Positions 25,814 through 34,182 are shown, counted from the first letter of the stretch. The stretch: DNA of 34,231 bases from Draconibacterium orientale (GCA_020726265.1 DYSZ01000019.1:1-34231); one strand, 5' to 3'. Numbers and translations: made by a program. The notes: a model not told the origin generated them from the letters alone.

Positions 25814-27205
25814 ATGGAAATAATCAGAAAATCACTTCGCGATTCAGCAGCAGCCAGGTGGACTGCTCTTGCAGTTGTTGCTTTTACAATGCTTTGCGGT
25901 TATTACTTAACCGACGTTATCGCACCTTTAAAGGGTCTCCTGGAAGGAAAACTGGGTTGGGGCAGTTCCGATTTTGGCTTTTTCAACAGCGCCTACGGAT
26001 GGTTCAATGTTTTCCTTGGAATGCTGATCATTGGTGGAATTATTCTTGATAAAATGGGTGTGCGGTTTACGGGTATGATGGCTACAACCATCATGGTGAT
26101 CGGAACTGCAATAAAGTATTGGGCCATTTCAACGCACACTTTGGATGGAAAAGTTTGGAATATACTCACTTTCGAAGCGCCTGCGCAGGTTTTTATTGCA
26201 GGTCTGGGTTTTGCCATTTTCGCGGTTGGAGTTGAAGTAGCAGGTATAACTGTTTCAAAAATTATTTACAAATGGTTTAAAGGAAAAGAACTTGCGCTGG
26301 CAATGGGTCTCGAAATGGCGACAGCCCGTTTGGGAACCGGACTTGCTATCGCCACCTCGGTTCCAATTGCAAAGGCTTTTGGAGTTATTGATGTTTCAAG
26401 ACCAATTTTGCTTGGGTTAATCCTGCTTTGCATCGGGCTTCTGTCGTTTGTTATGTATGTGTTTATGGATAAAAAACTGGATGCATCAGAAGAACAAAAA
26501 ACAGCAGCTCAATTGGAAGAAGATGCTTTTAAGTTATCAGACATTTTACAGATAATTACCAACAAAGGTTGGTGGTACATTGCCTTTCTGTGTGTTCTGT
26601 TTTATTCAGCCGTTTTCCCGTTTCTGAAATTTGCAACCGATTTGATGATCAATAAATTTGGTGTAAATGAAGAATTAGCCGGTACAATCCCGTCGATGTT
26701 ACCTTTTGGCACCATTATACTAACTCCATTCTTTGGAAACCTGTACGACAGAAAAGGCAAGGGTGCCACCATCATGATGATTGGTTCATTATTGATTATT
26801 TCGGTTCATGCTTTGTTTTCAGTTCCATTTCTGCACCACTGGATTGTGGCAGTATTGCTTGTCCTTTTATTAGGAGTCGGATTTTCGCTGGTTCCTTCAG
26901 CCATGTGGCCATCGGTACCAAAAATTATTCCCGAAAAACAACTGGGGACAGCTTATGCACTGATTTTCTGGGTTCAAAACTGGGGATTAATGGGAGTTCC
27001 TGCTCTAATAGGTTGGGTTCTCGAAAAATATTGTATTACCGGACAAGTGGTGAGAGACGGGCTTACGGTAAATACCTATAACTACACTTTGCCCATGTTA
27101 ATATTTACAGGCTTTGGTGTACTCGCTTTACTTTTTTCTTTGCTGTTAAAGGCAGAAGACCGGAAAAAAGGATATGGTTTGGAATTACCCAATATTAAAA
27201 AATAA
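25814..27205 (+). CDS. MFS transporter, MFSD1-like
   Basis: The 463 residues form a 12-helix MFS protein. The segment NSAYGWFNVFLGMLIIGG followed by ILDKMGVRFTG resembles the helix 2 and loop region of MFSD1, the lysosomal dipeptide exporter of animals. FKGKELALAMGLEMATARLG is the matching conserved stretch in the N-terminal half, and the central linker is acidic (DASEEQKTAAQLEEDAFK). The stop lies only five bases before the pepD start, so the two are cotranscribed, which fits transport of dipeptides. The MFS assignment is firm; the MFSD1 likeness rests on reading the motif by eye. Confidence 0.8.
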   Translation: MEIIRKSLRDSAAARWTALAVVAFTMLCGYYLTDVIAPLKGLLEGKLGWGSSDFGFFNSAYGWFNVFLGMLIIGGIILDKMGVRFTGMMATTIMVIGTAIKYWAISTHTLDGKVWNILTFEAPAQVFIAGLGFAIFAVGVEVAGITVSKIIYKWFKGKELALAMGLEMATARLGTGLAIATSVPIAKAFGVIDVSRPILLGLILLCIGLLSFVMYVFMDKKLDASEEQKTAAQLEEDAFKLSDILQIITNKGWWYIAFLCVLFYSAVFPFLKFATDLMINKFGVNEELAGTIPSMLPFGTIILTPFFGNLYDRKGKGATIMMIGSLLIISVHALFSVPFLHHWIVAVLLVLLLGVGFSLVPSAMWPSVPKIIPEKQLGTAYALIFWVQNWGLMGVPALIGWVLEKYCITGQVVRDGLTVNTYNYTLPMLIFTGFGVLALLFSLLLKAEDRKKGYGLELPNIKK

Positions 27206-27210
27206 ATAAA

Positions 27211-28674
27211 ATGACACAAGTAAAAGACATTAAACCCACTGAAGTTTGGAGTATTTTCGATCAGATGACCCAAATCCCGCGCCCATCATTTCATGAAGAA
27301 AAAATACAGGAGTGGGCTGAAGATTTTGGCAAAAACCTAGGGTTCGAAACAATAAAGGATGAAGCGGGCAATGTAATCATCCGTAAACCGGCAACCGCCG
27401 GAAAAGAAAACGTGAAGGGTGTTATTTTGCAGGGCCATCTCGATATGGTTCCGCAAAAAAACAGCGACAAACAGCACGATTTTACCACCGACCCGATTGA
27501 AACAGTTGTTGACGGAGAGTGGGTTCGTGCTAACGGTACTACTTTGGGCGCCGACAACGGTATCGGAGTCTCGGCTGCTTTGGCGGTACTTGCATCGACT
27601 ACAATAAAACATGGTCCGGTGGAGGTTTTGTTGACCGCTACCGAAGAAACCGGAATGGACGGCGCCAACGGCCTGAAACCTGGCATTTTGCACGGCGATA
27701 TTCTGATTAACATGGACTCGGAAGACGAGGGTGAATTGTATGTGGGCTGCGCCGGGGGCGAAGATTTTTCGGCCACTTTTAAATACAACGAAAAAACGCT
27801 CGACAAAGAGTTTACCGGTTTTAAACTTAGCGTTACCGGCATGAAAGGCGGTCACTCAGGTATCGACATCCCGCTGGGAAGAGGAAATGCCATCAAAGTA
27901 TTTTTCAGGTTGTTGAATGCTGCACATGAAAAGTTGGGGGTAAAACTCGCTGAGTTTGAAGGCGGAAGTTTGCGCAACGCCATTCCGCGTGAGGCTTTTG
28001 GCGTGTTGGCAGTAAAAAACTCAAGAACAAAGAGTTTTGTAAAACTTGTTGAGGATTTAGCTGAAGTAATTAAAGCTGAGCTCTCGGTAACCGAGCCAAC
28101 ACTTGCAGTTACACTCGAAGAAGTTAAACGGCTCAAAAAAGTAATCTCGAAGAAAGACCAGGAAAAAATAACTGCTGCTATTGTAGCTTGCCCCAACGGG
28201 GTAATCCGCATGAGCGACAGCATGGCCGGGCTCGTTGAAACATCGACCAACCTTGCTATTGTAAAATCTGACGCCAAAAAGAAAACTATTTCGGTAGCCT
28301 GCCTGATGCGCAGTTCGGTTGACTCGGCAAAAGAAGAACTTGGAACAAGAATGAAAGCCGTTTTTGAATTAGCTGGTGCAAAAACAGCGCTCACCGGCGG
28401 TTATCCCGGATGGAAACCCAACATGGATTCGGCAATTCTGAAAACGATGCAGGATGTGTACAACAAGAAATACAAGAAAATACCTGAAATCAAAGCGATT
28501 CATGCTGGTTTGGAATGTGGAATTCTGGGCGGAAATTACCCGAACTGGGATATGATTTCGTTTGGACCGACCATCCGGTTCCCGCATTCGCCCGACGAAA
28601 AGGTAAATATTGCAACCGTACAAAAATTCTGGGATTTCCTGGTTGCAACACTTGAAAGCATTCCTGAAAAATAA
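27211..28674 (+). CDS. pepD: Aminoacyl-histidine dipeptidase (cytosol non-specific dipeptidase, M20C)
   Basis: This 487-residue metallopeptidase hydrolyses dipeptides including those with C-terminal His. Metal and catalytic residues are His76 and Asp78 (QGHLDMV), Asp115 (LGADNGIG), Glu145 and Glu146 (ATEETGMDG), Asp169 (NMDSEDEGE) and His431 (HAGLECGILGG). A lid domain lies in the middle (about 190-385, with GMKGGHSGIDI at its edge). There is no signal peptide, so it acts in the cytoplasm. It is coupled to the MFSD1-like transporter and ends at a terminator. Confidence 0.95.
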   Translation: MTQVKDIKPTEVWSIFDQMTQIPRPSFHEEKIQEWAEDFGKNLGFETIKDEAGNVIIRKPATAGKENVKGVILQGHLDMVPQKNSDKQHDFTTDPIETVVDGEWVRANGTTLGADNGIGVSAALAVLASTTIKHGPVEVLLTATEETGMDGANGLKPGILHGDILINMDSEDEGELYVGCAGGEDFSATFKYNEKTLDKEFTGFKLSVTGMKGGHSGIDIPLGRGNAIKVFFRLLNAAHEKLGVKLAEFEGGSLRNAIPREAFGVLAVKNSRTKSFVKLVEDLAEVIKAELSVTEPTLAVTLEEVKRLKKVISKKDQEKITAAIVACPNGVIRMSDSMAGLVETSTNLAIVKSDAKKKTISVACLMRSSVDSAKEELGTRMKAVFELAGAKTALTGGYPGWKPNMDSAILKTMQDVYNKKYKKIPEIKAIHAGLECGILGGNYPNWDMISFGPTIRFPHSPDEKVNIATVQKFWDFLVATLESIPEK

Positions 28675-28706
28675 ACGTCTTCGCAAATTAAGCGGATCAA
28701 AAAAAA

Positions 28707-28746
28707 GCAAAAAATCCATTCGTCAACCGACGAATGGATTTTTTGC
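28707..28746 (+). terminator. Rho-independent terminator after pepD
   Basis: A long stem (GCAAAAAATCCATTCGTC pairing with its complement ending GGATTTTTTGC) with an AACC loop and a built-in T-run lies 33 bases after the pepD stop. It closes the nnr-to-pepD run. Confidence 0.9.
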
Positions 28747-28963
28747 GTTAAGTTCAGAGTATTATTTGAATACAATGTGTTTTTATAATTCAGAGCCAGC
28801 ACCCTGAACAACAGATACTAATCAAACGGGGTACCTTTTTGCCCAATTCAGAATTAGATTTACAGTGACGCTTTAGAAATTGAAGTTTTCATGCACAATT
28901 TGTAATCCGATTCTGATTTTGATGGATGCAAGCAAGTTGCAAAACTGACTAAAACAAAAACTT

Positions 28964-29347
28964 ATGACAGTGGCAAAACTGATTCACAAAACCTACGCAT
29001 CATTTCTTTCCACAGTTTTTCCTGTTCATTATTACGGGTTTCCCAATGGAAAAATCTGCATCCTGTTTTCGCGTTTTTACAAAAAAGAGTGTGGTGGTTC
29101 CGGAATTGAGTTTGTATATGCAGTTCACAAAGATTTTAATTTCGATTATAACAACGAGGTGATTACTTCAAAAAATAAATTTGATAAAAAGCCTGTATTT
29201 GCCGAAACAATTGATAATGCTGATTCGAAATACGAAATAATTAAAGTTTGCCGCGACCTGAATTCTTATGGTGAGGCGATTAAACATTTAACAGTAGTGA
29301 ATGCTGAGATTGTTTTTATCAACCCGATTGCTTCCAATGTTGGATAA
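28964..29347 (+). CDS. Hypothetical protein, 127 aa
   Basis: I do not recognise this protein. It starts MTVAKLIHKTYASFLSTVFP, has no signal peptide or full membrane helix, and is rich in aromatic residues and Lys/Asn (YKKECGGSGIEFVYAVHKDF, then DFNFDYNNEVITSKNKF). The C-terminal third looks alpha/beta (KYEIIKVCRDLNSYGEAIKH, then LTVVNAEIVFINP). It has its own 289-base upstream gap, which begins with the pepD terminator, and no terminator between it and the convergent aldolase gene. Base composition is more A/T-rich than its neighbours. It may be a lineage-specific gene. Confidence 0.6.
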   Translation: MTVAKLIHKTYASFLSTVFPVHYYGFPNGKICILFSRFYKKECGGSGIEFVYAVHKDFNFDYNNEVITSKNKFDKKPVFAETIDNADSKYEIIKVCRDLNSYGEAIKHLTVVNAEIVFINPIASNVG

Positions 29348-29401
29348 CCTTCTGACTGCCAAATTCAAACAGAATTTAAAGTTTTACATCTTCTTTCCGG
29401 G

Positions 29402-30502
29402 TTAAAACCTTGGCATCATCTCAATCAGTTCGCCTTCACTGGTACGATAGTGCCCCATTAAATTGGCTGTCAGACATGAATGTACAGGCAAAATTTCAAC
29501 AAGTTGCCCCACATAAAACTGGTTGAATTGCGATTGCGCCACTTTTAAAATACCATGTTCCTGCGATAATGCCGACAGATAATTCATTGTATCGAGTAAA
29601 ATCTTTTTACCATCTTTCTCGATTATGATGCGTCCGTACATCTTTTTCCCATCGGTATTGCGGATTGAATCTTTCGAAAAATGCACTGCCCCACCATGAA
29701 TCACAACCTCGTTGCGCAATGCATGTTTAGCCACCACCGGACAAACCATCCGTACTGCAATATCTTCCATCTGGCAAACACCCAGATTTTGCTGCATCAA
29801 ATCATAAAAAACAAAATTACCGGGCCTTAATTCGTTTACCCCGTCGAAATTAGTACAAAGTGTGGCTGCCGGCGTATCTCCCATACTGATTTCAACATCC
29901 GGAAACCTCGCATGATAACGGTTTTTCAGTGATTTCAATTTTTCCAATGCATCGAAATGACAACGCAGAATTTCGTCGGTTGAATTTGCCAGGTAAGTTT
30001 GGCCTGTATGTGACAAAAACCCTTTAAAAACAAGCTTTTCACGACCTTTAATTGCAGCCACAACAACATCGGTTTCGTTGAAAGCAACCGCATCAATGCC
30101 GGTTCTGTGGTATCCAGTATCAATTTTTATCCAAACGCCCACCGTATGTAATAACTTTTCTTTCAAAACATTTACAGCGTCAACATTCTCAACAAGTACG
30201 TGCAGTTTGATTTTTCCGGCCAGTTGGTTGATATTATCCATTTCGAGCACGTTCAGCGGAAATGCAATCGTAATATCTTTCCATCCGGCAGCAGCAAAAT
30301 ATTCGGCCATTTGTACCGACGAAACAGTGATTGCTGTAACCCCGGCCATTTTAAACCACTCTCCTATTTTTTCCGACTGATGCGTTTTAAAATGTGGCCT
30401 GAATTTCAGGCCAAGTGCATTGGCTTTTACTGCCATTCGGCCAATGTTCCGCTCACAAACTTCTTTGTCAACCAACAAGGTGGGACGAACGATTTCTGTC
30501 AT
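29402..30502 (-). CDS. D-threonine aldolase/D-serine dehydratase-like PLP enzyme
   Basis: The 366 residues match the fold-type III PLP enzymes related to alanine racemase. Lys39 in FRPHFKTHQ should hold PLP. The C-terminal His341-x-Cys343 pair (PVHSCLTANL) matches the metal site of the DSD1/D-threonine aldolase group. GYHRTGID and SMGDTPA are further family blocks. It probably cleaves or dehydrates a D-beta-hydroxy amino acid; which one cannot be told. It follows pncB by 12 bases and is likely in the same transcript. Confidence 0.85.
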   Translation of the reverse strand: MTEIVRPTLLVDKEVCERNIGRMAVKANALGLKFRPHFKTHQSEKIGEWFKMAGVTAITVSSVQMAEYFAAAGWKDITIAFPLNVLEMDNINQLAGKIKLHVLVENVDAVNVLKEKLLHTVGVWIKIDTGYHRTGIDAVAFNETDVVVAAIKGREKLVFKGFLSHTGQTYLANSTDEILRCHFDALEKLKSLKNRYHARFPDVEISMGDTPAATLCTNFDGVNELRPGNFVFYDLMQQNLGVCQMEDIAVRMVCPVVAKHALRNEVVIHGGAVHFSKDSIRNTDGKKMYGRIIIEKDGKKILLDTMNYLSALSQEHGILKVAQSQFNQFYVGQLVEILPVHSCLTANLMGHYRTSEGELIEMMPRF

Positions 30503-30514
30503 AATACTGTCGAT

Positions 30515-31933
30515 TTAATGATTTAGCTGAATTGCAAGCTGATTGCGGGTTTCCATCAATTTTTCACTGATTCCGGCTTTGTAAATATGCGGACTGATAA
30601 ACCGTTTGTGTTCATCGGGTAATAATGCTGACCGCTGTAAAAGATACTGATGTATTTCAGCAAGACTTTTTTTCTCAAAATTGAAATTTCCGTTAGATAC
30701 CACTTCTTGCAGTATCGATTCGAATTTAAGGTCATTAACCGAAGTATTTTTTTCGGGATAAACCGGATGATAAATTGTTTGTAAATCATTAGGATTCTCG
30801 GTTTCGAGTAAAATGGCATCCCGATAAAACTTACCGTCTTCGTCAAAAAACCTGTATAACTTCTTTTTACCTGGCAAAGTGGTTTTTTCGATATTTTCTG
30901 AAAACTTCATTTTGGGTTTGTTATTAAGGCAAACCAATTTGTAAACACCATCGAGCGAAGCATCGGGTTTACCCGTAACCATTTCTGTACCAATACCAAA
31001 AGCATCGATTGCTGCGTCCTGGTCTTTCAAAAGTGTTTTTATTACATACTCGTTGAGTTGGTTCGATGCAATAATTTTCACATAATCAAGTCCGTCAGAA
31101 TCGAGCATTTTTCGTGCTTTTTTACTGAGGTAGGCAAGGTCGCCGCTATCGAGCCTGATGGCTTTCAGCCGGTGACCTCGGGGTTCCATTTCTTTAGCCA
31201 CCAAAACTGCGTTGGGTACTCCCGATTGTAAAGTATCATAAGTATCGACAAGTAGTGTTGTATTTTCGGGGTGGGCAAGAGCATAAGCGCGAAAAGCCTC
31301 CAACTCGCTATCGAAACTCTGCACCCAGCTGTGTGCCTGGGTTCCTGAAACCGGAATACCATACTTTTTACCTGCCAGCACATTCGAGGTCGATGCAGCC
31401 CCCCCAATTACCGAAGCGCGGCTTGCCTGCATTGCAGCAAACCCCTGTGCCCGCCGCAGCCCGAAATCAGAAAATGGTCGCCCCCCCGAAACGAGTTTTA
31501 TCCTGAAAGCTTTGGTAGCAATCAGCGATTCGAAATTGATGATATTCAGCAACAAACTCTCTATCAACTGGCTTTCGATAATATTCGCCTCAACCTGCAT
31601 AACAGGTTCGTTCGGAAAAACGATTTCACCTTCGGCAACACTTAAAATATTACCCGAAAACCTGAACTGTTTAAGGTATTCAAGAAACTCAGGCTTGAAA
31701 CCCTGTTCTTCCAGATATTTCAAATCCGAAATACTGAATGTGAACCTTTCAAGCAAATCCAGGAAATCGGCAAGACCGGCAAATACAGTAAAACCTCCCT
31801 TAAACGGATTGCTTCGGAAAAAATAATCGAATGTCGCTCTTTCGTTTCTCTTGTCAGAAAAGAAATAACCTTGTGCCATGGTGAGTTCGTAAAAATCAGT
31901 GTAAAGTCCTAATGTTGAATCAGGTAAATCCAT
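30515..31933 (-). CDS. pncB: Nicotinate phosphoribosyltransferase
   Basis: This enzyme joins nicotinate and PRPP to form nicotinate mononucleotide in NAD salvage. From MDLPDSTLGLYTDFYELTMA it has 472 residues, the normal size for the long bacterial type. Motifs include FSDFGLRRAQGF, SGTQAHSWVQSF, LLVDTYDT, LDSGDLAYL and FGIGTEMVTG. The frame opens at a TTG (31975), but the ATG at 31933 fits the family start better. A TATATTTA stretch just before it resembles a -7 box. PRPP for the reaction comes from prs in this same window. Confidence 0.94.
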   Translation of the reverse strand: MDLPDSTLGLYTDFYELTMAQGYFFSDKRNERATFDYFFRSNPFKGGFTVFAGLADFLDLLERFTFSISDLKYLEEQGFKPEFLEYLKQFRFSGNILSVAEGEIVFPNEPVMQVEANIIESQLIESLLLNIINFESLIATKAFRIKLVSGGRPFSDFGLRRAQGFAAMQASRASVIGGAASTSNVLAGKKYGIPVSGTQAHSWVQSFDSELEAFRAYALAHPENTTLLVDTYDTLQSGVPNAVLVAKEMEPRGHRLKAIRLDSGDLAYLSKKARKMLDSDGLDYVKIIASNQLNEYVIKTLLKDQDAAIDAFGIGTEMVTGKPDASLDGVYKLVCLNNKPKMKFSENIEKTTLPGKKKLYRFFDEDGKFYRDAILLETENPNDLQTIYHPVYPEKNTSVNDLKFESILQEVVSNGNFNFEKKSLAEIHQYLLQRSALLPDEHKRFISPHIYKAGISEKLMETRNQLAIQLNH

Positions 31934-32048
31934 TGCTATAAACTCAGGTTTTGTTTCAGGCTTAAATATAATCAACCTGAAATAAGATTCATATCGAACT
32001 GAATGAATATCTGAAAAATATCGTTTTGTTGCTATTGCTTTAAGATCA

Positions 32049-32080
32049 AAAAAAGGCAGCTCAACAGCTGCCTTCTATTT
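32049..32080 (-). terminator. Terminator of the protease/micro-protein operon
   Basis: AAGGCAGCT and AGCTGCCTT form a perfect 9-bp stem with a four-base loop. On the minus strand it is followed by a run of seven T, a textbook intrinsic terminator for the genes at 32158-33715. On the plus strand the T-run is poor. Confidence 0.85.
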
Positions 32081-32157
32081 TCCTGAAAGTATTTGAACGG
32101 TCAATACCGGTTCGGTTTACTTTCAGTGGATTTGTATAAAAGAAAAAATCTGGTTTA

Positions 32158-32271
32158 TCAACGTATTTTAAATAAATGCGACTGGCGATTGATGTAAACA
32201 GCCAAAACTACGGCTGAAACTAATGCTCCTGCTACTGAGCTTACTAATGCGATAATTAATAAAGTTTCCAT
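32158..32271 (-). CDS. Small membrane protein, 37 aa (paralog of the 35-aa ORF upstream)
   Basis: The ORF encodes METLLIIALVSSVAGALVSA followed by VVLAVYINRQSHLFKIR: one hydrophobic helix with small residues in GxxxS/A spacing and a basic tail. Over the first 31 positions, about half are identical to the 35-residue product 68 bases upstream, including LL, IAL, the shared Gly15 and SAVVL. Two similar ORFs in tandem are hard to explain by chance, so both are probably real. It is the last gene before the terminator at 32049-32080. The tail suggests the C-terminus faces the cytoplasm. No known family was recognised. Confidence 0.7.
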   Translation of the reverse strand: METLLIIALVSSVAGALVSAVVLAVYINRQSHLFKIR

Positions 32272-32339
32272 AATTGTTGTTTTAAATTAAAGTTGAGTGA
32301 ATACTTAAGTTGTTTCTGTTGAAGTTGAAGAGTCAGTGG

Positions 32340-32447
32340 TTAATCCACTTTGAAGCTTTTGCGTACAGTAACTTCGAATAGAACTACTGCTGAGATGACC
32401 ATGCCGATAACGGCAGCTGCGAGTGCAATTACTAACAGGATTTTCAT
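32340..32447 (-). CDS. Small membrane protein, 35 aa (tandem paralog)
   Basis: The ORF encodes MKILLVIALAAAVIGMVISA followed by VVLFEVTVRKSFKVD: an Ala/Val-rich membrane helix (about 3-24) with a basic C-terminal tail. The ATG lies only five bases after the stop of the T9SS metalloprotease gene, so it is almost certainly cotranscribed and probably translationally coupled. A close paralog follows downstream. The helix has the small-residue pattern of peptides that pack against each other or against a membrane partner. Function unknown; toxin-like, regulatory and structural roles are all open. Confidence 0.7.
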   Translation of the reverse strand: MKILLVIALAAAVIGMVISAVVLFEVTVRKSFKVD

Positions 32448-32452
32448 GATAA

Positions 32453-33715
32453 TTAGTTTTTAATAATTTTATTGGAGAACCTATTCGCGTTTTCGTCGGT
32501 GGTTTGAACCAGGTAAATTCCTGACTCCAGAGATGATACATCGATTCGTTTTTCAGGATTGAAACCTGCATCGATCCAGTTTTCGCGGTAAACAGTTTTG
32601 CCGGTAAGACTTATAACTTCGATGGTTACCTGAGCATTGGCGCTGGTTACCGGAAAATTGATATTCAGAATGTCGTTGCATGGATTCGGATAAACGGTTG
32701 CCGATACATTTGCCAAAATTTCGTCGTCGTTGGCAGTAAAAATGTTGTCGTCAACTTCGGCCGATTTTTCGCCCCAGCCAATTTCTGCGAGCACCTGAAG
32801 TGTGTTTTTTCCAAGGTTGTGTTTTGCTTCACCTTTGTAGGCATAAGCGCCCATTAATTCGGCTGGTGCATCGGCCTGTGTTTTTTTCAGGTGGTAAATG
32901 CTTACTCCGTTTGTCCATGTGGCTGGTGCGTAAACTGTGGCGCTGCCGGTTTCCTGAATTTCAGTTTCGTAATTGATTACCAGCGAATTTGAAGTGAGCT
33001 GTTCGGTTAATTCCTGTGATGGGCAGGGAAATAAGTCCTGGTCAGCCAAGCGCTGGTCGTTTATATTGAAAATATAATAGTCGTAAACACTCGGAGAATT
33101 ACTACTGTTGCTAAACTGACCAATTCCGTTTTCGCTTTTAAAGAAACCGGCGAACCCCATCCCATGTCCAATTTCGTGCAAAACTGCGCTTACAAAATCG
33201 TATTTGGTTGAAGGGGTCTTTCCATCGGTACCAAAATACCATGACTGTGTTGCATTGAAAGAACAGGTGATATCGGCTTCGTTTGATTTGTTTTGTTCTT
33301 TGCCTGTTATTTTTTCAACCAAAGCAATCGGATAAAATACATTGGCAAGTGGTGTAGATTTGAAATTGCGGAGGAAAAGCGCTGGTTTACCCTGACCCAA
33401 CACACCACTGGCCAGATTTTCCATACTTACACTTATATTAATTGGTGTTGATGAAGCTATGTTTTCTTCCCAAAGAGAAACGGCATATTCAAATGCTGCT
33501 TTTGCTTCTTCAGTAAAATTGATGTAGGTAACATTGATTTCGCAACCTTTTGAACCCGATTTTAGAATCTGGCTATTTGATTCTGGAAAATAGCAAACCT
33601 GGTTTACTTCGTCGAGTGCTACATTTATAATTGAAATGTTTTCGAGAGTGGCTTTATCCTGAGCCCAGATGCACAAACCAATAAGAATTAAAGCTGATGT
33701 AAATAAACTTTTCAT
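32453..33715 (-). CDS. Secreted zinc metalloprotease-like protein with T9SS sorting domain
   Basis: The 420-residue protein has a signal peptide (residues 1-18, ending IWA) and an HExxH motif in AVLHEIGHGMGFAGFF (His180, Glu181, His184). The strictly spaced third histidine of metzincins (HExxHxxGxxH) is a glycine here, so the third ligand must lie elsewhere or be absent. The last 75 or so residues form a T9SS type A sorting domain: VYPNPCNDILNINF, then VISLTGKTVY and SSLESGIYLVQTTDENANRF. The protein is therefore expected to cross the outer membrane by the Por system and be released or anchored on the surface. Two micro-protein genes follow immediately. The substrate is unknown. Confidence 0.85.
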   Translation of the reverse strand: MKSLFTSALILIGLCIWAQDKATLENISIINVALDEVNQVCYFPESNSQILKSGSKGCEINVTYINFTEEAKAAFEYAVSLWEENIASSTPINISVSMENLASGVLGQGKPALFLRNFKSTPLANVFYPIALVEKITGKEQNKSNEADITCSFNATQSWYFGTDGKTPSTKYDFVSAVLHEIGHGMGFAGFFKSENGIGQFSNSSNSPSVYDYYIFNINDQRLADQDLFPCPSQELTEQLTSNSLVINYETEIQETGSATVYAPATWTNGVSIYHLKKTQADAPAELMGAYAYKGEAKHNLGKNTLQVLAEIGWGEKSAEVDDNIFTANDDEILANVSATVYPNPCNDILNINFPVTSANAQVTIEVISLTGKTVYRENWIDAGFNPEKRIDVSSLESGIYLVQTTDENANRFSNKIIKN

Positions 33716-33847
33716 TTTCTTTTTCCTTTATAAATCCTGAATTAATAATACCTGACCATGAGGCCTTTACAGGCATTTTAATTGCTGATTAAAAAGGAAT
33801 CAGAGGCTGAAAATGAAGTACTTTAATACTTGCAGGAGGTTAGAAAA

Positions 33848-33937
33848 ATGAAATCTCAAACAGCCGGATTACTGCCTTCGAGTAAGCATTTATGGAAGTT
33901 GCGAGTAGGATTGCGGGTAATTTGGGCGAATGACTGA
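33848..33937 (+). CDS. Candidate 29-aa basic peptide ORF
   Basis: The ORF encodes MKSQTAGLLPSSKHLWKLRV and then GLRVIWAND. A full AGGAGGT Shine-Dalgarno sequence (33834-33840) lies eight bases before the ATG, which is unusual in this genome, where such sites are rare. The peptide is basic and has no membrane helix. It is divergent from the protease gene. It could be a chance ORF. Confidence 0.25.
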   Translation: MKSQTAGLLPSSKHLWKLRVGLRVIWAND

Positions 33938-34146
33938 TAAAAACAGTTTAATTGTAAGGTTTGAGGAAAGCTGTGCTTCCCGATTTCCGACAGGGAATCA
34001 GCATTTGTGAAGTTGAATTTTCTAGGCAATCAGGAAGGTAAAATTGCAGATTTCGGGATCAGAGACATTTTTTGAGAAAAGAGGAGGGACTTTTCAGGGG
34101 GCTAAAAGTGTATTGTAAAATCAAGGCTGTCCGGTCAATTTAATGA

Positions 34147-34170
34147 GATTCCTCGCTTCGCATCGGAATG
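34147..34170. repeat. Palindromic intergenic repeat (GATTCC...GGAATG type)
   Basis: ATTCC at 34148-34152 pairs with GGAAT at 34165-34169, with an inner GC/GC pairing around TTC. The wording GATTCCTCGCTTCG...CGGAATGACA is of a kind often seen in dispersed intergenic palindromes of many bacteria. Confidence 0.5.
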
Positions 34171-34182
34171 ACAGTAACGGGA

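Noticed and set aside
27291-28394. Long antisense open frames (172-183 codons) inside pepD
   Set aside because: They are shadows of the pepD codon pattern; the sense gene has all catalytic motifs.
32305-32571. 88-codon minus-strand frame overlapping the protease end and the first micro-protein
   Set aside because: Its frame conflicts with both the protease sorting domain and the micro-protein. Its composition is low in hydrophobic residues and rich in Ser/Thr, as in out-of-frame readings.
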